NCBI RefSeq assembly: GCF_010548305.1
Contig: NZ_JAAGLV010000004.1
Span: forward strand, 248,001-312,000
Direction of reading: 5' to 3'
Source of the DNA: Streptomyces sp. SID13031
GTDB taxonomy: Bacteria; Actinomycetota; Actinomycetes; Propionibacteriales; Kribbellaceae
DNA length: 64,000 nucleotides
This document shows, one piece after another, positions 1 to 7,821 of this stretch; within the stretch, counting starts at the first letter, position 1; the number at the start of each line of letters is the position of its first letter. The notes under the pieces are model-generated. The model did no database searches. It saw only the letters and a program-made list of their open reading frames with translations, and had not been told where the DNA came from. The position numbers were made by a program, and so were the translations under genes.

Positions 1-963
1 TTCTGTGCGGAGGGTGACTGTGGATGGGGGGCGGCCGGGGGAGGCTATCCGGTCTTTCAGTAGCAGGCCTGCGGTGCGGCCCACCTCGTATGTGGGTTGG
101 GCGACTGTGGTTAGGGAGGGGACTACCAGGTCGGCCCAGGGGATGTCGTCGAAGCCGACCACGGCGATGTCGTCGGGGGCTCGGAGGCCTCGTTTGGCTA
201 GGCATTCGAGGGCGCCGACGGTCATCAGGTTGTTGGTGACGAAGAGGGCTTCGGGGGGTTCGGGCTGGTCCAGCAGGCTTTCCATCGCCGCGAAGCCGCC
301 GGCCTCGCGGAAGTCGGCGTGGCGGACCAGGTCCTTGTCGTAGCCGATGCCGGCGCCGCGGAGTGCTGCGCGGTAACCGGCGAGCCGGTCCATCGCCGTA
401 CTGACCCGCCGCGGGCCGGTGATGCAGGCGATCCGGCGGTAGCCGCCGTCGATGAGATGCTTCACGCCCTCGGCGGCGCCGTGCTCGTTGTCGACCAGGA
501 CCGTGTCCGCCTCGACGCCCTCGACCCGGCGGTCGATCAGCACCATCGGCGTCTTCGCCTCGTCGAGCAGCTGAATGCCCTCGGCGGTCGACGTCGGGGA
601 GATCACCACCCCGGCCATCTGCTCGGTCAGCACCGCCGACGCGTATGCCGCTTCCTTGGCCGGATCCTCGTCGGAGTTGCACAGGACGACGTGATAGCCC
701 TCGGTCTGCGCGACGTCCTCGAGCCCGCGCACCAGTGAGGTGAAGAACGGGTTCTCGATATCGGCGATGACGACGGCCCACAGGTTCGTGCTCGCGCGGC
801 GCAGGTTGCGGGCCACGCCGTTCGGCCGGTAGCCGAGCTCCGCCACCGCCGCGCGGACCTTCTCGGACAGCTGGGGATCCACGTTCCGGCGGCCGCTGAG
901 CACCCGCGACACGGTGGCCGGCGAAACACCAGATCTACGCGCGACGTCGTAGATCGTCGTCAT
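1..963 (-). CDS. LacI-family transcriptional regulator, 3' end cut by window edge
   Basis: The first 321 residues are visible and no stop is reached before base 1. The N-terminus (MTTIYDVARRSGVSPATVSR) is a textbook LacI helix-turn-helix with the hinge helix after it (YRPNGVARNLRR). It is followed by a periplasmic-binding-protein-like effector domain with typical LacI signatures (ADIENPFF, TNNLMTVGAL, GFDDIPWADL). Family members are about 330-345 residues, so only a short tail is missing. The ATG at 961-963 has a purine-rich GGGAGCGAG upstream. LacI proteins usually repress sugar uptake or hydrolase genes; the target probably lies to the left of the window. The effector cannot be inferred. 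Confidence 0.93.
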   Translation of the reverse strand, partial: MTTIYDVARRSGVSPATVSRVLSGRRNVDPQLSEKVRAAVAELGYRPNGVARNLRRASTNLWAVVIADIENPFFTSLVRGLEDVAQTEGYHVVLCNSDEDPAKEAAYASAVLTEQMAGVVISPTSTAEGIQLLDEAKTPMVLIDRRVEGVEADTVLVDNEHGAAEGVKHLIDGGYRRIACITGPRRVSTAMDRLAGYRAALRGAGIGYDKDLVRHADFREAGGFAAMESLLDQPEPPEALFVTNNLMTVGALECLAKRGLRAPDDIAVVGFDDIPWADLVVPSLTTVAQPTYEVGRTAGLLLKDRIASPGRPPSTVTLRTE

Positions 964-1241
964 GCTCGCTCCCCGCTCGAGGCCAAACTGCCGTCTGGAC
1001 GGCCCAAGGATCTCATGAGGATTGGCGCCCGATCGGAAATGGTGACGGTTCAGCCGGTTCAGCGTCACAGTGTCAACGGCTGCATCTTGTTCAAAATAAG
1101 CCGGTTACCTCCAGTTGAGCCAGCAGCTGACCGCTGAAACCCTGACCGTCCCAGCCCTCGCTCGTGCGTGGTGAGAAATCGATTGCCAAGGAGTCAAGCA
1201 GCTCGGTCTGCTCGACAGTTACGCCGGGCTGATCGTGCCGG
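964..1241. other. Intergenic region upstream of the lacI-type gene
   Basis: No credible gene is seen; a 72-codon minus-strand reading frame here has no recognisable motif. A 14-bp perfect palindrome, GCCGTC-TG-GACGGC at 990-1003, sits 27 bases upstream of the LacI start and could be an autoregulatory operator. The stretch 1075-1110 is locally AT-richer (TTGTTCAAAATAAG) and may hold the promoter. Confidence 0.35.
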
Positions 1242-1271
1242 GACACCTTCATCCGGCTGGGTGAAGGTGTC
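1242..1271 (-). terminator. Stem-loop after the DksA-like gene
   Basis: A perfect 10-bp inverted repeat (GACACCTTCA and TGAAGGTGTC) with a 10-nt loop lies 6 bases beyond the stop of the leftward DksA-like gene. No clear U tract follows, so it is an actinobacterial-style terminator or mRNA-end hairpin. Confidence 0.6.
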
Positions 1272-1277
1272 GACTGA

Positions 1278-1622
1278 TCAGCTCGCGCAGGTGATGCAGG
1301 TTCGCGCACTCGGCCGGGCGAGCAGGCGGCCGGCGGCGATCGGATTGCCGCAGGCCTCGCACTGCCCGTAGTCGCCCGTGGCCAGCCGCTCGAGCGCGCC
1401 GTCGAGATCAGCGAGGCGTTTGCGCGCGTCGTCGAGGAACGTACTCGTCTGGGAGCGCTCGAACGCGATCGTGGCGCCCTCGGGGTCGTGCTCGTCGTCG
1501 GTCGCGACCAGCCGGGAGGCTTCCACGATCGCTTCCAGGTCCGCGGTGAGCGCGACGATGCGTTCCGCCGTACCGGCCCGGTCGGCGGTGAGTGCCGCGC
1601 GCAACTCCGGATCCGGTCGCAT
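1278..1622 (-). CDS. DksA/TraR-like C4 zinc-finger protein
   Basis: A 114-residue protein: an N-terminal helical coiled-coil region (about 1-80), then a zinc finger with four cysteines in the pattern CEAC-x17-CITC (residues about 88-112). This is the RNA-polymerase secondary-channel DksA/TraR family layout; the motif YGQCEACGNPIAAGRL is diagnostic. At 114 aa it is shorter than E. coli DksA (151) and matches the small actinobacterial relatives. The start ATG has CGGAG upstream. It ends in a stem-loop at 1242-1271. The precise regulatory role is unknown. Confidence 0.85.
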   Translation of the reverse strand: MRPDPELRAALTADRAGTAERIVALTADLEAIVEASRLVATDDEHDPEGATIAFERSQTSTFLDDARKRLADLDGALERLATGDYGQCEACGNPIAAGRLLARPSARTCITCAS

Positions 1623-1642
1623 GGCTCCGATTGTTGCTCGAT

Positions 1643-2031
1643 TCAGGGCCAGGGGTTGAGCTCGGGGAGCTGACCGGCGACGGGACAGACGGTGGCGCGG
1701 CCGGCCAGCCAGGCAGTGAGGTCGGTCAGGGTGCCGGTGAGGACGAGGTCTTCGCCGGCGCCGTGCTCCCAGCGGGTGTCGACGGCGTCGAGGATCAGGT
1801 GGGTTCCGTCGGGAACGCGAGGCCGGAGGAAGTCCAGCAGATGGAGGCAGAACTCGTCCGCCCAGTCGTCGGAGGTCGGCTCCAGGGCGAGGTCGAGAGA
1901 TGCGTCAGCACATGTCCCCGCGACCACCCCGGCAACCCGGACGGCGCCCGCACGGCCTGGTCATCAAGGCCGGCCAGTACTGCGTTCAGCCGGGCCACCG
2001 ATCCTTCGACATCGGGTTTCACTCGAACCAC
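1643..2031 (-). pseudogene. Broken maleylpyruvate isomerase (mycothiol-dependent DinB-like) family gene
   Basis: Two pieces of one family sit in different frames. From 2031 the N-terminal piece reads VEGSVARLNAVLAGLDDQ...GLPGWSRGHVLTHLS, the start of the MDMPI N-terminal domain. The other frame, ending at 1643, gives LDLALEPTSDDWADEFCLHLL...LTGTLTDLTAWLAGR, the C-terminal domain. Intact proteins are about 200 residues; here about 47 plus about 90 remain, so roughly 60-70 codons, including the usual DGL helix, are missing and the frame is shifted at the joint. I infer an internal deletion. It is divergent from the CGNR gene at 2083. Confidence 0.7.
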
Positions 2032-2068
2032 CTAATGCTAGATCCATACTTGCCGTTAGAAATGATAG

Positions 2069-2074
2069 TAGAGT
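2069..2074 (+). promoter_or_regulatory. -10 box, leaderless start of CGNR gene
   Basis: TAGAGT lies 8 nt before the ATG at 2083. There is no Shine-Dalgarno in between, which fits a leaderless transcript. Confidence 0.4.
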
Positions 2075-2082
2075 CTCTTGCC

Positions 2083-2682
2083 ATGAGCGTGCTGGCCTTC
2101 GAACTCGCCGCGACCGTCCGGCATGACGGGCAGGGTGGGGTCGCGGACGGATTGGCGACGGTCGAGGGGACGCGGGAGTGGATCCGGGCGAACGGTCCGC
2201 TGGTCGAGGGGGTGCTCGGCCGGTCCTTTGATTCCACGTTGATCACGGTCGACGGTGGCGTACAGGAGCGGCTTGCCGGCGTACGGCGGGCGGTGCGGTC
2301 GTTGTTTGCGCGAGTGGTCAGCCCGGCGCCGCCCAGCAAGGCAGACGCCAGCAGGCTGTTGGCGCCGGCTGAAGCGCTGCGGCTGTTGAACGAGGCGGCT
2401 GACGGGCTCGGCACTGCTCAGCTGGACTGGCCTGAGGAGGGCGAGCCGGTGACGCGATGGTCCGCCGGGTCGTCGGGGCCGCTCGAGCTTTTGGTGGGTG
2501 CGGTCGGTCGTTCGGGGATCGACTTCCTGACCGGGCCCGATCGTCACCGGCTGCGGGCGTGTCCGGCTGCCCGGTGCGTGAAGTACTTCCTTCAGGATGA
2601 TCCGCGGCAGACCTGGTGCTCGCCGTCGTGTGGCAATCGCGAGCGGGTCAACCGCCACTACCAGCGCAAGCACGCCGGGTAG
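2083..2682 (+). CDS. CGNR zinc-finger (ABATE-domain) transcriptional regulator
   Basis: A 199-residue protein. Residues 1-145 form the helical ABATE (putative stress-induced regulator) domain. The C-terminus carries the CGNR finger: CPAARCVKYFL, then WCSPSCGNRERVNRHYQRK. The reading frame stays open upstream to 1900, but MSVLAFELAATVRH is the family-like N-terminus and a TAGAGT box lies just before it. CGNR proteins are DNA-binding regulators, often beside a transporter; here the divergent neighbour is the broken isomerase-family gene, so the present target is unclear. A second, different CGNR protein is at 27468. Confidence 0.87.
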   Translation: MSVLAFELAATVRHDGQGGVADGLATVEGTREWIRANGPLVEGVLGRSFDSTLITVDGGVQERLAGVRRAVRSLFARVVSPAPPSKADASRLLAPAEALRLLNEAADGLGTAQLDWPEEGEPVTRWSAGSSGPLELLVGAVGRSGIDFLTGPDRHRLRACPAARCVKYFLQDDPRQTWCSPSCGNRERVNRHYQRKHAG

Positions 2683-2743
2683 GCAGTAGCCGCCCGGTGG
2701 TCGTCCAGTAGTCGTCCTGCCACGGATTGTCAGTGGAGACGAT

Positions 2744-2749
2744 TAGCCT
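2744..2749 (+). promoter_or_regulatory. -10 box TAGCCT, leaderless start
   Basis: TAGCCT is placed 7 nt before the ATG at 2757. GAGG at 2752-2755 is too close to the ATG to act as a ribosome site, so a leaderless mRNA is likely. Confidence 0.5.
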
Positions 2750-2756
2750 CTGAGGT

Positions 2757-3458
2757 ATGACTCTGGGGCGCTTCAAGGATCTTTGTATCGATGTGGGGTC
2801 TCCGAGCGTGATGACGGCGTTCTGGGGGCAGCTGCTCGGCCTGACGTCGCCTGCCGACAACCCGGAGGTGCTGGTCGGGGACCGGCCGGAGAAGACGATC
2901 TGGCTCAACCGGGTGCCCGAGCCGCGGACGGTGAAGCAGCGGGTGCACCTGGATGTGCACACGAGCGCGATCGGGGACCTCGAGCGGCTGGGGGCGACCG
3001 TGCTGAGCCCGGTCTCGGAGCGGCAGCACTGGGCGGTGCTGGCCGATCCCGAGGGTGGCGAGTTCTGCGGGTTCGTCCGGGAGAAGCTCCCGGAGTACAG
3101 GTTGATGGAGCTGGCGGTGGACTCGACCGACCCCGAGGCGCAGGCGCGCTGGTGGGCCGGGGTGGTCGGTGGCGAGGTCGGGCACGATCCGGGCAAGCCG
3201 TGGTACTGGCTGGAGGACGTGCCCGGCCTGCCGTTCAAGTACTGGGTTTTCAACCCCGTGCCGGAGCCGAAGACGGTGAAGAACAGGATCCACTGGGACA
3301 TCACGGCGGACGGCCTGGACGCCGTGCTCGCCGCGGGTGCGAGACTGCTGCGGCCCAAGGACGACACGATCGGCTGGCACGTCTGCGCCGATCCCGAGGG
3401 CAACGAGTTCTGCGTATTCCTTCCAGTTATTGCAGAGGTTTCTGATGGCGAAGCTTGA
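2757..3458 (+). CDS. Tandem VOC (glyoxalase-like) domain protein
   Basis: 233 residues forming two consecutive glyoxalase-like halves (about 1-115 and 116-225). Each half repeats the pattern of a lone tryptophan/phenylalanine near the start, P-EPKTVKxRVHxD in the middle (PEPRTVKQRVHLDV and PEPKTVKNRIHWDI) and DPEGxEFCxF at the end. The internal duplication is visible by eye. The substrate is unknown; actinobacterial Glyoxalase_6 proteins are mostly uncharacterised. Its last 14 bases overlap dapE, so the two are co-transcribed and probably translationally coupled. Confidence 0.85.
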   Translation: MTLGRFKDLCIDVGSPSVMTAFWGQLLGLTSPADNPEVLVGDRPEKTIWLNRVPEPRTVKQRVHLDVHTSAIGDLERLGATVLSPVSERQHWAVLADPEGGEFCGFVREKLPEYRLMELAVDSTDPEAQARWWAGVVGGEVGHDPGKPWYWLEDVPGLPFKYWVFNPVPEPKTVKNRIHWDITADGLDAVLAAGARLLRPKDDTIGWHVCADPEGNEFCVFLPVIAEVSDGEA

Positions 3459-4506
3459 TCTGTCCCTGTCCGGCCCCGACCTGTGTACTGCGCTGGTCGA
3501 CGTCTCGTCAGTCAGCGGGACCGAAGAGGAGCTGGCCGACGCGGTCGAGTCGGCCCTCTCGGCGTACGCGCATCTGACCGTCACGCGGCACGGCAACACC
3601 GTCGTCGCGCGGACGGAGCTGGGGCGCGCGGAGCGAATCGTCATCGCCGGGCACCTGGACACCGTCCCGCTGAACGACAACCTGCCGGCCCGCCGCGCGG
3701 ACGGGCTGATCCACGGGCTCGGCGCCTGTGACATGAAGGGTGGCGTCGCCGTCGGGCTGCGGCTGGCCGCGACGCTGACCGAGCCGAACCGCGACCTCAT
3801 CTACGTCTTCTACGACTGCGAGGAGATCGAGGCGAAGCAGAACGGGCTCTTCAAGCTGACCCAGACGCACCCCGAGTACCTGCAGGGCGTGTTCGCCGTT
3901 GTGATGGAGCCGTCGAACGCGGTCGTCGAGGCGGGCTGCCAGGGGACGATGCGGGCAGAGGTGACGACGAAGGGCGAGCGGGCGCACTCGGCGCGCTCCT
4001 GGATGGGCAAGAACGCGATCCACGCGGCCGGCGGGATCCTCGACCGGCTGGCGGCGTACGAGCCGCGCCGGGTGCCGATCGACGGGCTGGAGTACCGCGA
4101 GGGGCTCAACGCGATCGCGATCAGCGGCGGGGTCGCGGGCAACGTCGTACCGGATCTGTGCACGGTGTCGGTGAACTACCGGTTCGCGCCGAGCCGGTCG
4201 GAGGCGGAGGCCGAGGCGCATGTGCGGGAGGTCTTCGCCGGGTTCGACGTGGTGGTGACCGACAGCGCGCCGGGTGGACTGCCCGGGCTGGACCGGCCGG
4301 CCGCCGCCGCGTTCCTGCAGGTGGTCGGGGGCGAGCCGAAGCCGAAGTTCGGCTGGACCGATGTCGCGCGGTTCACCTTGCTCGGGGTTCCCGCGGTGAA
4401 CTACGGGCCGGGGGATCCGCTGCTCGCGCACAAGCAGGAGGAATTCGTGCCCGAGGCGGAGATCGAGCAGTGTGAACAGCGGTTGAGGACTTGGTTGACG
4501 TCGTAG
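3445..4506 (+). CDS. dapE: Succinyl-diaminopimelate desuccinylase
   Basis: 353-residue M20 zinc peptidase-like amidase that hydrolyses N-succinyl-LL-diaminopimelate in lysine and peptidoglycan synthesis. Metal and catalytic motifs are present: GHLDTVP, GACDMKGG, DCEE, EPSNAVVE, AHSARSW and a final HKQEEFV. The length fits the actinobacterial DapE type. The frame is open upstream to 3337, but the ATG at 3445 is preceded by GCAGAGG and begins MAKLDLSLSGPDLCTALVDVSSVSG, which matches the family N-terminus. dapE followed by a LOG protein is also the mycobacterial order (Rv1202, Rv1205). Confidence 0.95.
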   Translation: MAKLDLSLSGPDLCTALVDVSSVSGTEEELADAVESALSAYAHLTVTRHGNTVVARTELGRAERIVIAGHLDTVPLNDNLPARRADGLIHGLGACDMKGGVAVGLRLAATLTEPNRDLIYVFYDCEEIEAKQNGLFKLTQTHPEYLQGVFAVVMEPSNAVVEAGCQGTMRAEVTTKGERAHSARSWMGKNAIHAAGGILDRLAAYEPRRVPIDGLEYREGLNAIAISGGVAGNVVPDLCTVSVNYRFAPSRSEAEAEAHVREVFAGFDVVVTDSAPGGLPGLDRPAAAAFLQVVGGEPKPKFGWTDVARFTLLGVPAVNYGPGDPLLAHKQEEFVPEAEIEQCEQRLRTWLTS

Positions 4507-4547
4507 GGCGCGGCCCGTTTCGGCGGGTCAGCGGTCGCTCGCCGCAC

Positions 4548-4553
4548 TAACCT
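4548..4553 (+). promoter_or_regulatory. -10 box TAACCT, leaderless start of the LOG gene
   Basis: TAACCT lies 6 nt before the ATG at 4560, inside the short gap after dapE. Confidence 0.4.
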
Positions 4554-4559
4554 GGGGAT

Positions 4560-5429
4560 ATGGCAGAACCATCGAGCACCCCCGACCGTCCGCAGGGCTC
4601 GCAGCAGCGGGGGCCCGTCGTGATGCGCCGCAACCAGGTGCAGCACTCGACCTCCGAGCAGCGGCTGCTGGACAGCCGCGGCCCGTCGGACTGGGTGCAC
4701 ACCGATCCGTGGCGGGTGCTGCGGATCCAGTCGGAGTTCATCGAGGGGTTCGGCATGCTGGCCGAGCTCGGGCCGGCGATCAGCGTCTTCGGCTCGGCGC
4801 GGACCAAGCCCGAGGATCCGATGTACGCCGCGGCGGAGCGGTTCGGGCGCAAGCTCGTCGGCGCCGGTTACGCGGTGATCACCGGTGGTGGACCGGGCGT
4901 GATGGAGGCGGCGAACAAGGGCGCCTCCAAGGCGGGTGGCGTGTCGGTCGGCCTCGGGATCGAGCTGCCCTTCGAGAACGGCCTGAACGAGTGGGTCGAC
5001 ATCGGGATGAACTTCCGCTACTTCTTCACCCGCAAGACGATGTTCGTGAAGTACGCGCAGGGGTTCGTCGTGATGCCGGGCGGGTTCGGCACGCTGGACG
5101 AGCTGTTCGAGGCGCTCACGCTGGCGCAGACGCGCAAGGTCACGTCGTTCCCGGTGGTGCTTTTCGGCACGTCGTACTGGAGCGGGCTGGCCGACTGGCT
5201 GCGCGAGACGATGCTTGCCGATGGCAAGATCTCGTCGGCGGACCTGGAGATGTTCACGATCACCGACGATGTGGACGAGGCGATCAGCTACATCATGAAG
5301 GCCGGGGAGATGGCCGACGCGGCGGCTGAGGAAGCGGCGGCGGTGGCTGCCCGGGACGTCGCCGAGGCGGACAGTCCGGAGGCGCGGGAGCGGCGCGAGG
5401 TGCGCCGGCTCGGGTCGGACGGGAGCTGA
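4560..5429 (+). CDS. LOG-family (TIGR00730) nucleoside 5'-monophosphate phosphoribohydrolase
   Basis: 289 residues. The Rossmann-like LOG core spans about 70-240 with the diagnostic PGGFGTLDELFE motif plus VFGSARTKPEDP and GGGPGVMEAANKGA. LOG enzymes cleave cytokinin riboside monophosphates or related N6-modified nucleotides to the free base and ribose phosphate. The first 70 residues are a polar extension (WHTDPWRVLRIQSEFIEGF-like), typical of the longer type II actinobacterial proteins. The last 45 residues are Ala/Glu-rich and probably disordered. The substrate in this organism is not deducible. Confidence 0.92.
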   Translation: MAEPSSTPDRPQGSQQRGPVVMRRNQVQHSTSEQRLLDSRGPSDWVHTDPWRVLRIQSEFIEGFGMLAELGPAISVFGSARTKPEDPMYAAAERFGRKLVGAGYAVITGGGPGVMEAANKGASKAGGVSVGLGIELPFENGLNEWVDIGMNFRYFFTRKTMFVKYAQGFVVMPGGFGTLDELFEALTLAQTRKVTSFPVVLFGTSYWSGLADWLRETMLADGKISSADLEMFTITDDVDEAISYIMKAGEMADAAAEEAAAVAARDVAEADSPEARERREVRRLGSDGS

Positions 5430-5506
5430 AAACTCGCTCTTGACAACGGGCGACCGGCCCGTGGTTGTGCGGGGTTGTCCGTCGGCATGGCACGATCGGT
5501 CACGTG

Positions 5507-6514
5507 ATGTGGTTCTTCGGGCTGATAGTCGTGCTCCTGATCGGAGCTGTTGCCGTCGTTGCGTCCGGGCGGTGGGGTGCGATGGCCCCCGCGTACGACG
5601 ACCGGCCGGACCTGACGGTGCCGGCGCGGCAAGCGCTCACCGCGGATGATCTCGAGACGGCCCGCTTCGGCGTCGGCCTGCGCGGGTACCGGATGGACGA
5701 GGTGGACACCCTGCTCGAACGGGTCGCCCGGGAGGTCGCCGAACGCGACCGCCGGATCGCCGACCTCGAGCGAGCTGTCAGCCCGATCATCCACGGCCCG
5801 GAAGGCGCCGGCTTCACCGCCCGCGCCGACTACCACCCCACCGACTTCGAGGACACCGGCTTCAACCAGCCCATCCTCGTCGGCGGCAACTTCCCAACCC
5901 CCGACCCAGAGCCGGCTGCGCCCCCGCAACCAGAGGCACCTGCGGCCACTGAGGCCCCCGCCCAGGCGGAGCCGCAACCCGAGCCAACCGCACCCCTGGC
6001 GGCAGCGGCGGACCCGCAGACGACAACCGCCGCCGAGGCACCCAGCGCAACTGATGCTCCCGCCAAGCCGCAGGCGCAGGTGGGTACCCAGCCTCAGGCC
6101 GACCCGCACGTTGAACAGCAAACCCAGCCCGACGCAGTAGCCACCACGGTGGCGACCCCGAATGTGCTCGCGGAGCCTCACGCACTGACCCCGCCGGCCG
6201 CGCCCCCAGCGCAGCCAGTGACTGAGCCGTGGTTCGAGGAGGTGGAGCCGACCTCGGTGCTCGACGGTCAGCCCCAGTCGCCGGTGCCGCTCCCGCCGAT
6301 GCTGCAGGAGCTGGTCCACCCGCACGAGCCGGAAGAGTCCTGGTTCGAGGCGAAAGAGCCACCGCCCGAGTACCCCGAAGGCACCGCCACGGACCCGACC
6401 CCGGCAGCCGACGAACAGGCAGCGGACGACGAGGCGGGTGAGGGCGAGGACGGGCAGCCGCGAGGCCGCCACAGTGCTGCCCCCGACGTGAGCGCAGTAC
6501 AGCGACCCAACTGA
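5507..6514 (+). CDS. Membrane-anchored DivIVA-domain protein with long Pro/Ala-rich tail
   Basis: 335 residues. An N-terminal membrane helix (MWFFGLIVVLLIGAVAVVAS, residues 1-20) is followed by one DivIVA-type segment (about 48-90: FGVGLRGYRMDEVDTLLERV plus a short coiled coil). About 200 residues of Pro/Ala/Gln/Glu-rich low-complexity sequence follow. A homologous short membrane DivIVA protein, without the tail, sits beside tagA in mycobacteria (Rv1209). The start is ATG 5507, with an in-frame GTG just before it. The stop overlaps the next ATG by one base. A polar-growth or cell-wall localisation role is inferred from the family. Confidence 0.82.
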   Translation: MWFFGLIVVLLIGAVAVVASGRWGAMAPAYDDRPDLTVPARQALTADDLETARFGVGLRGYRMDEVDTLLERVAREVAERDRRIADLERAVSPIIHGPEGAGFTARADYHPTDFEDTGFNQPILVGGNFPTPDPEPAAPPQPEAPAATEAPAQAEPQPEPTAPLAAAADPQTTTAAEAPSATDAPAKPQAQVGTQPQADPHVEQQTQPDAVATTVATPNVLAEPHALTPPAAPPAQPVTEPWFEEVEPTSVLDGQPQSPVPLPPMLQELVHPHEPEESWFEAKEPPPEYPEGTATDPTPAADEQAADDEAGEGEDGQPRGRHSAAPDVSAVQRPN

Positions 6515-6981
6515 TGTCCTGTCACGCGGAAGCCTCGGTCGACCTCCCGCTGGCCCCACAGGCCGCCTGGGACGTGGTGATGGACTGGAACGGCCAGTCC
6601 GCCTGGATGCTGTTCACGCGCGTCTGGGCCACCGGCCAGGACGGTCAGGGAGTCGGCGGGGGAGTCGCGGCGCGGACAAGTGTCGGTCCGCTGGGATTCA
6701 CTGACGACATGGTCATCACGCACTGGGATCCACCGCGCGAGTGCACGGTGAAACACCTCGGCACGATCGTCCGCGGCACCGGTACCTTCGCCATCCGCGC
6801 CCCCTCAGCAGGTAGCAACCCCACCGGCAGCAACCCGACCGGCAGCACCTTCGTCTGGTCCGAGGACGTCATCCCGCCGCTGGGCCGGCTGGGTAGTACG
6901 GCGTGGCCGCTGATCCGCCCCGCGTTCGAGCTGATGATGCGGATCTCGCTCAAGCGCCTCGCCGCCGTGGTCGCGCGATGA
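6514..6981 (+). CDS. SRPBCC-family (polyketide cyclase/START-like) protein
   Basis: 155-residue helix-grip fold protein: HAEASVDLPLAPQAAWDVVMDWNGQSAW at the start, HWDPPRECTVKH in the middle and a long amphipathic C-terminal helix. A short tandem peptide repeat (NPTGS twice, then a partial, 6811-6849) interrupts the central sheet region and may be a recent small expansion. It overlaps the preceding stop by one base and the next gene by four (ATGA), so it lies inside a tight operon with tag. The ligand is unknown. Confidence 0.8.
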   Translation: MSCHAEASVDLPLAPQAAWDVVMDWNGQSAWMLFTRVWATGQDGQGVGGGVAARTSVGPLGFTDDMVITHWDPPRECTVKHLGTIVRGTGTFAIRAPSAGSNPTGSNPTGSTFVWSEDVIPPLGRLGSTAWPLIRPAFELMMRISLKRLAAVVAR

Positions 6982-7538
6982 CCGTGATCGGCGCGGACGG
7001 CCGGCCACGCTGCAGCTGGGCCACCTCGGCGCCGGAGTACATCGCGTACCACGACGACGAGTGGGGCAAGGTGATCCGCGAGGACCACGGCCTGTACGAG
7101 CGGATGACGCTCGAAGGCTTCCAATCGGGGCTGTCCTGGATCACGATCCTGCGCAAGCGGGAGAACTTCCGCAAGGCGTTCGACAACTTCGACCCGGAGC
7201 GCGTGGCGGCGTACGGGCAGGACGACTTCGACCGGCTGATGGCCGACGCGGGCATCGTCCGCAACCGGCTCAAGGTCAACGCCACGATCGCCAACGCGCG
7301 CGCCCTGCTCGAGCTGGAGCCCGGCGAGCTGACCGACCTGCTCTGGTCGTTCCAGCCCGCCGACCGCCCGGCCCCGAAGACCAGCGCCGACGTCCCGGCC
7401 ACCACGCCGGAGTCCGTCGCGATGTCCAAAGCCCTGAAGAAGAAGGGTTTCGTCTTCATCGGCCCGACCACCAGCTACGCGCTGATGCAGGCCACCGGCA
7501 TCGTCAACGACCACCTCGCCGACTGCATCGCCCGCTGA
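6978..7538 (+). CDS. tag: DNA-3-methyladenine glycosylase I
   Basis: 186 residues, the normal length. It removes 3-methyladenine from alkylated DNA. Family motifs are complete: RCSWATSAPEYIAYHDDEWG with the zinc Cys and His near the N-terminus, FQSGLSWITILRKRENFR, and the C-terminal GFVFIGPTTSYALMQATG...NDHLADC with the other zinc ligands. The ATG at 6978 overlaps the upstream stop (ATGA). In mycobacteria tagA likewise follows a DivIVA-like gene and precedes the DUF3117 gene; here about 2.8 kb of other genes separates them. Confidence 0.95.
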   Translation: MTVIGADGRPRCSWATSAPEYIAYHDDEWGKVIREDHGLYERMTLEGFQSGLSWITILRKRENFRKAFDNFDPERVAAYGQDDFDRLMADAGIVRNRLKVNATIANARALLELEPGELTDLLWSFQPADRPAPKTSADVPATTPESVAMSKALKKKGFVFIGPTTSYALMQATGIVNDHLADCIAR

Positions 7539-7650
7539 CCCCTACCCGTGGTCGGCGCACAGACAACGGACGCCTGAGGCGATTAGTCCTGCCGGGGTCT
7601 GGGAGCGGTACCCAATCTGCCCCGCCCCACCGCCCCGGTCTGGCTCAAAC

Positions 7651-7670
7651 GCCGGGATACCCGGCAGGTT
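7651..7670 (+). terminator. Possible intrinsic terminator
   Basis: GCCGGG-ATA-CCCGGC hairpin followed by AGGTTTT, about 110 bases after tag. The stem is short (6 bp) but has a T run. Confidence 0.35.
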
Positions 7671-7821
7671 TTCAAAGTGAACGAAGAGTACGCGCAGGAA
7701 TACCCTCGGTTATTTCCCGGCGTGGTGCGGAAAATGCCGCCTGTTGGTATCACTTCCAGGGTCAGTCGCGGTCGGTAGTCCGCCGATCGCTGTCCGCCCC
7801 AGATCTGAATGAGGCCCGCCC

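Noticed and set aside
990..1003. 14-bp palindrome as a firm LacI operator
   Set aside because: The centre is TG rather than the usual CG of LacI-family operators and there is only one copy, so it is kept as a note in the intergenic entry.
1091..1309. 72-codon minus-strand frame upstream of the LacI gene
   Set aside because: It overlaps the end and terminator hairpin of the DksA-like gene, has no start signal and no recognisable motif.
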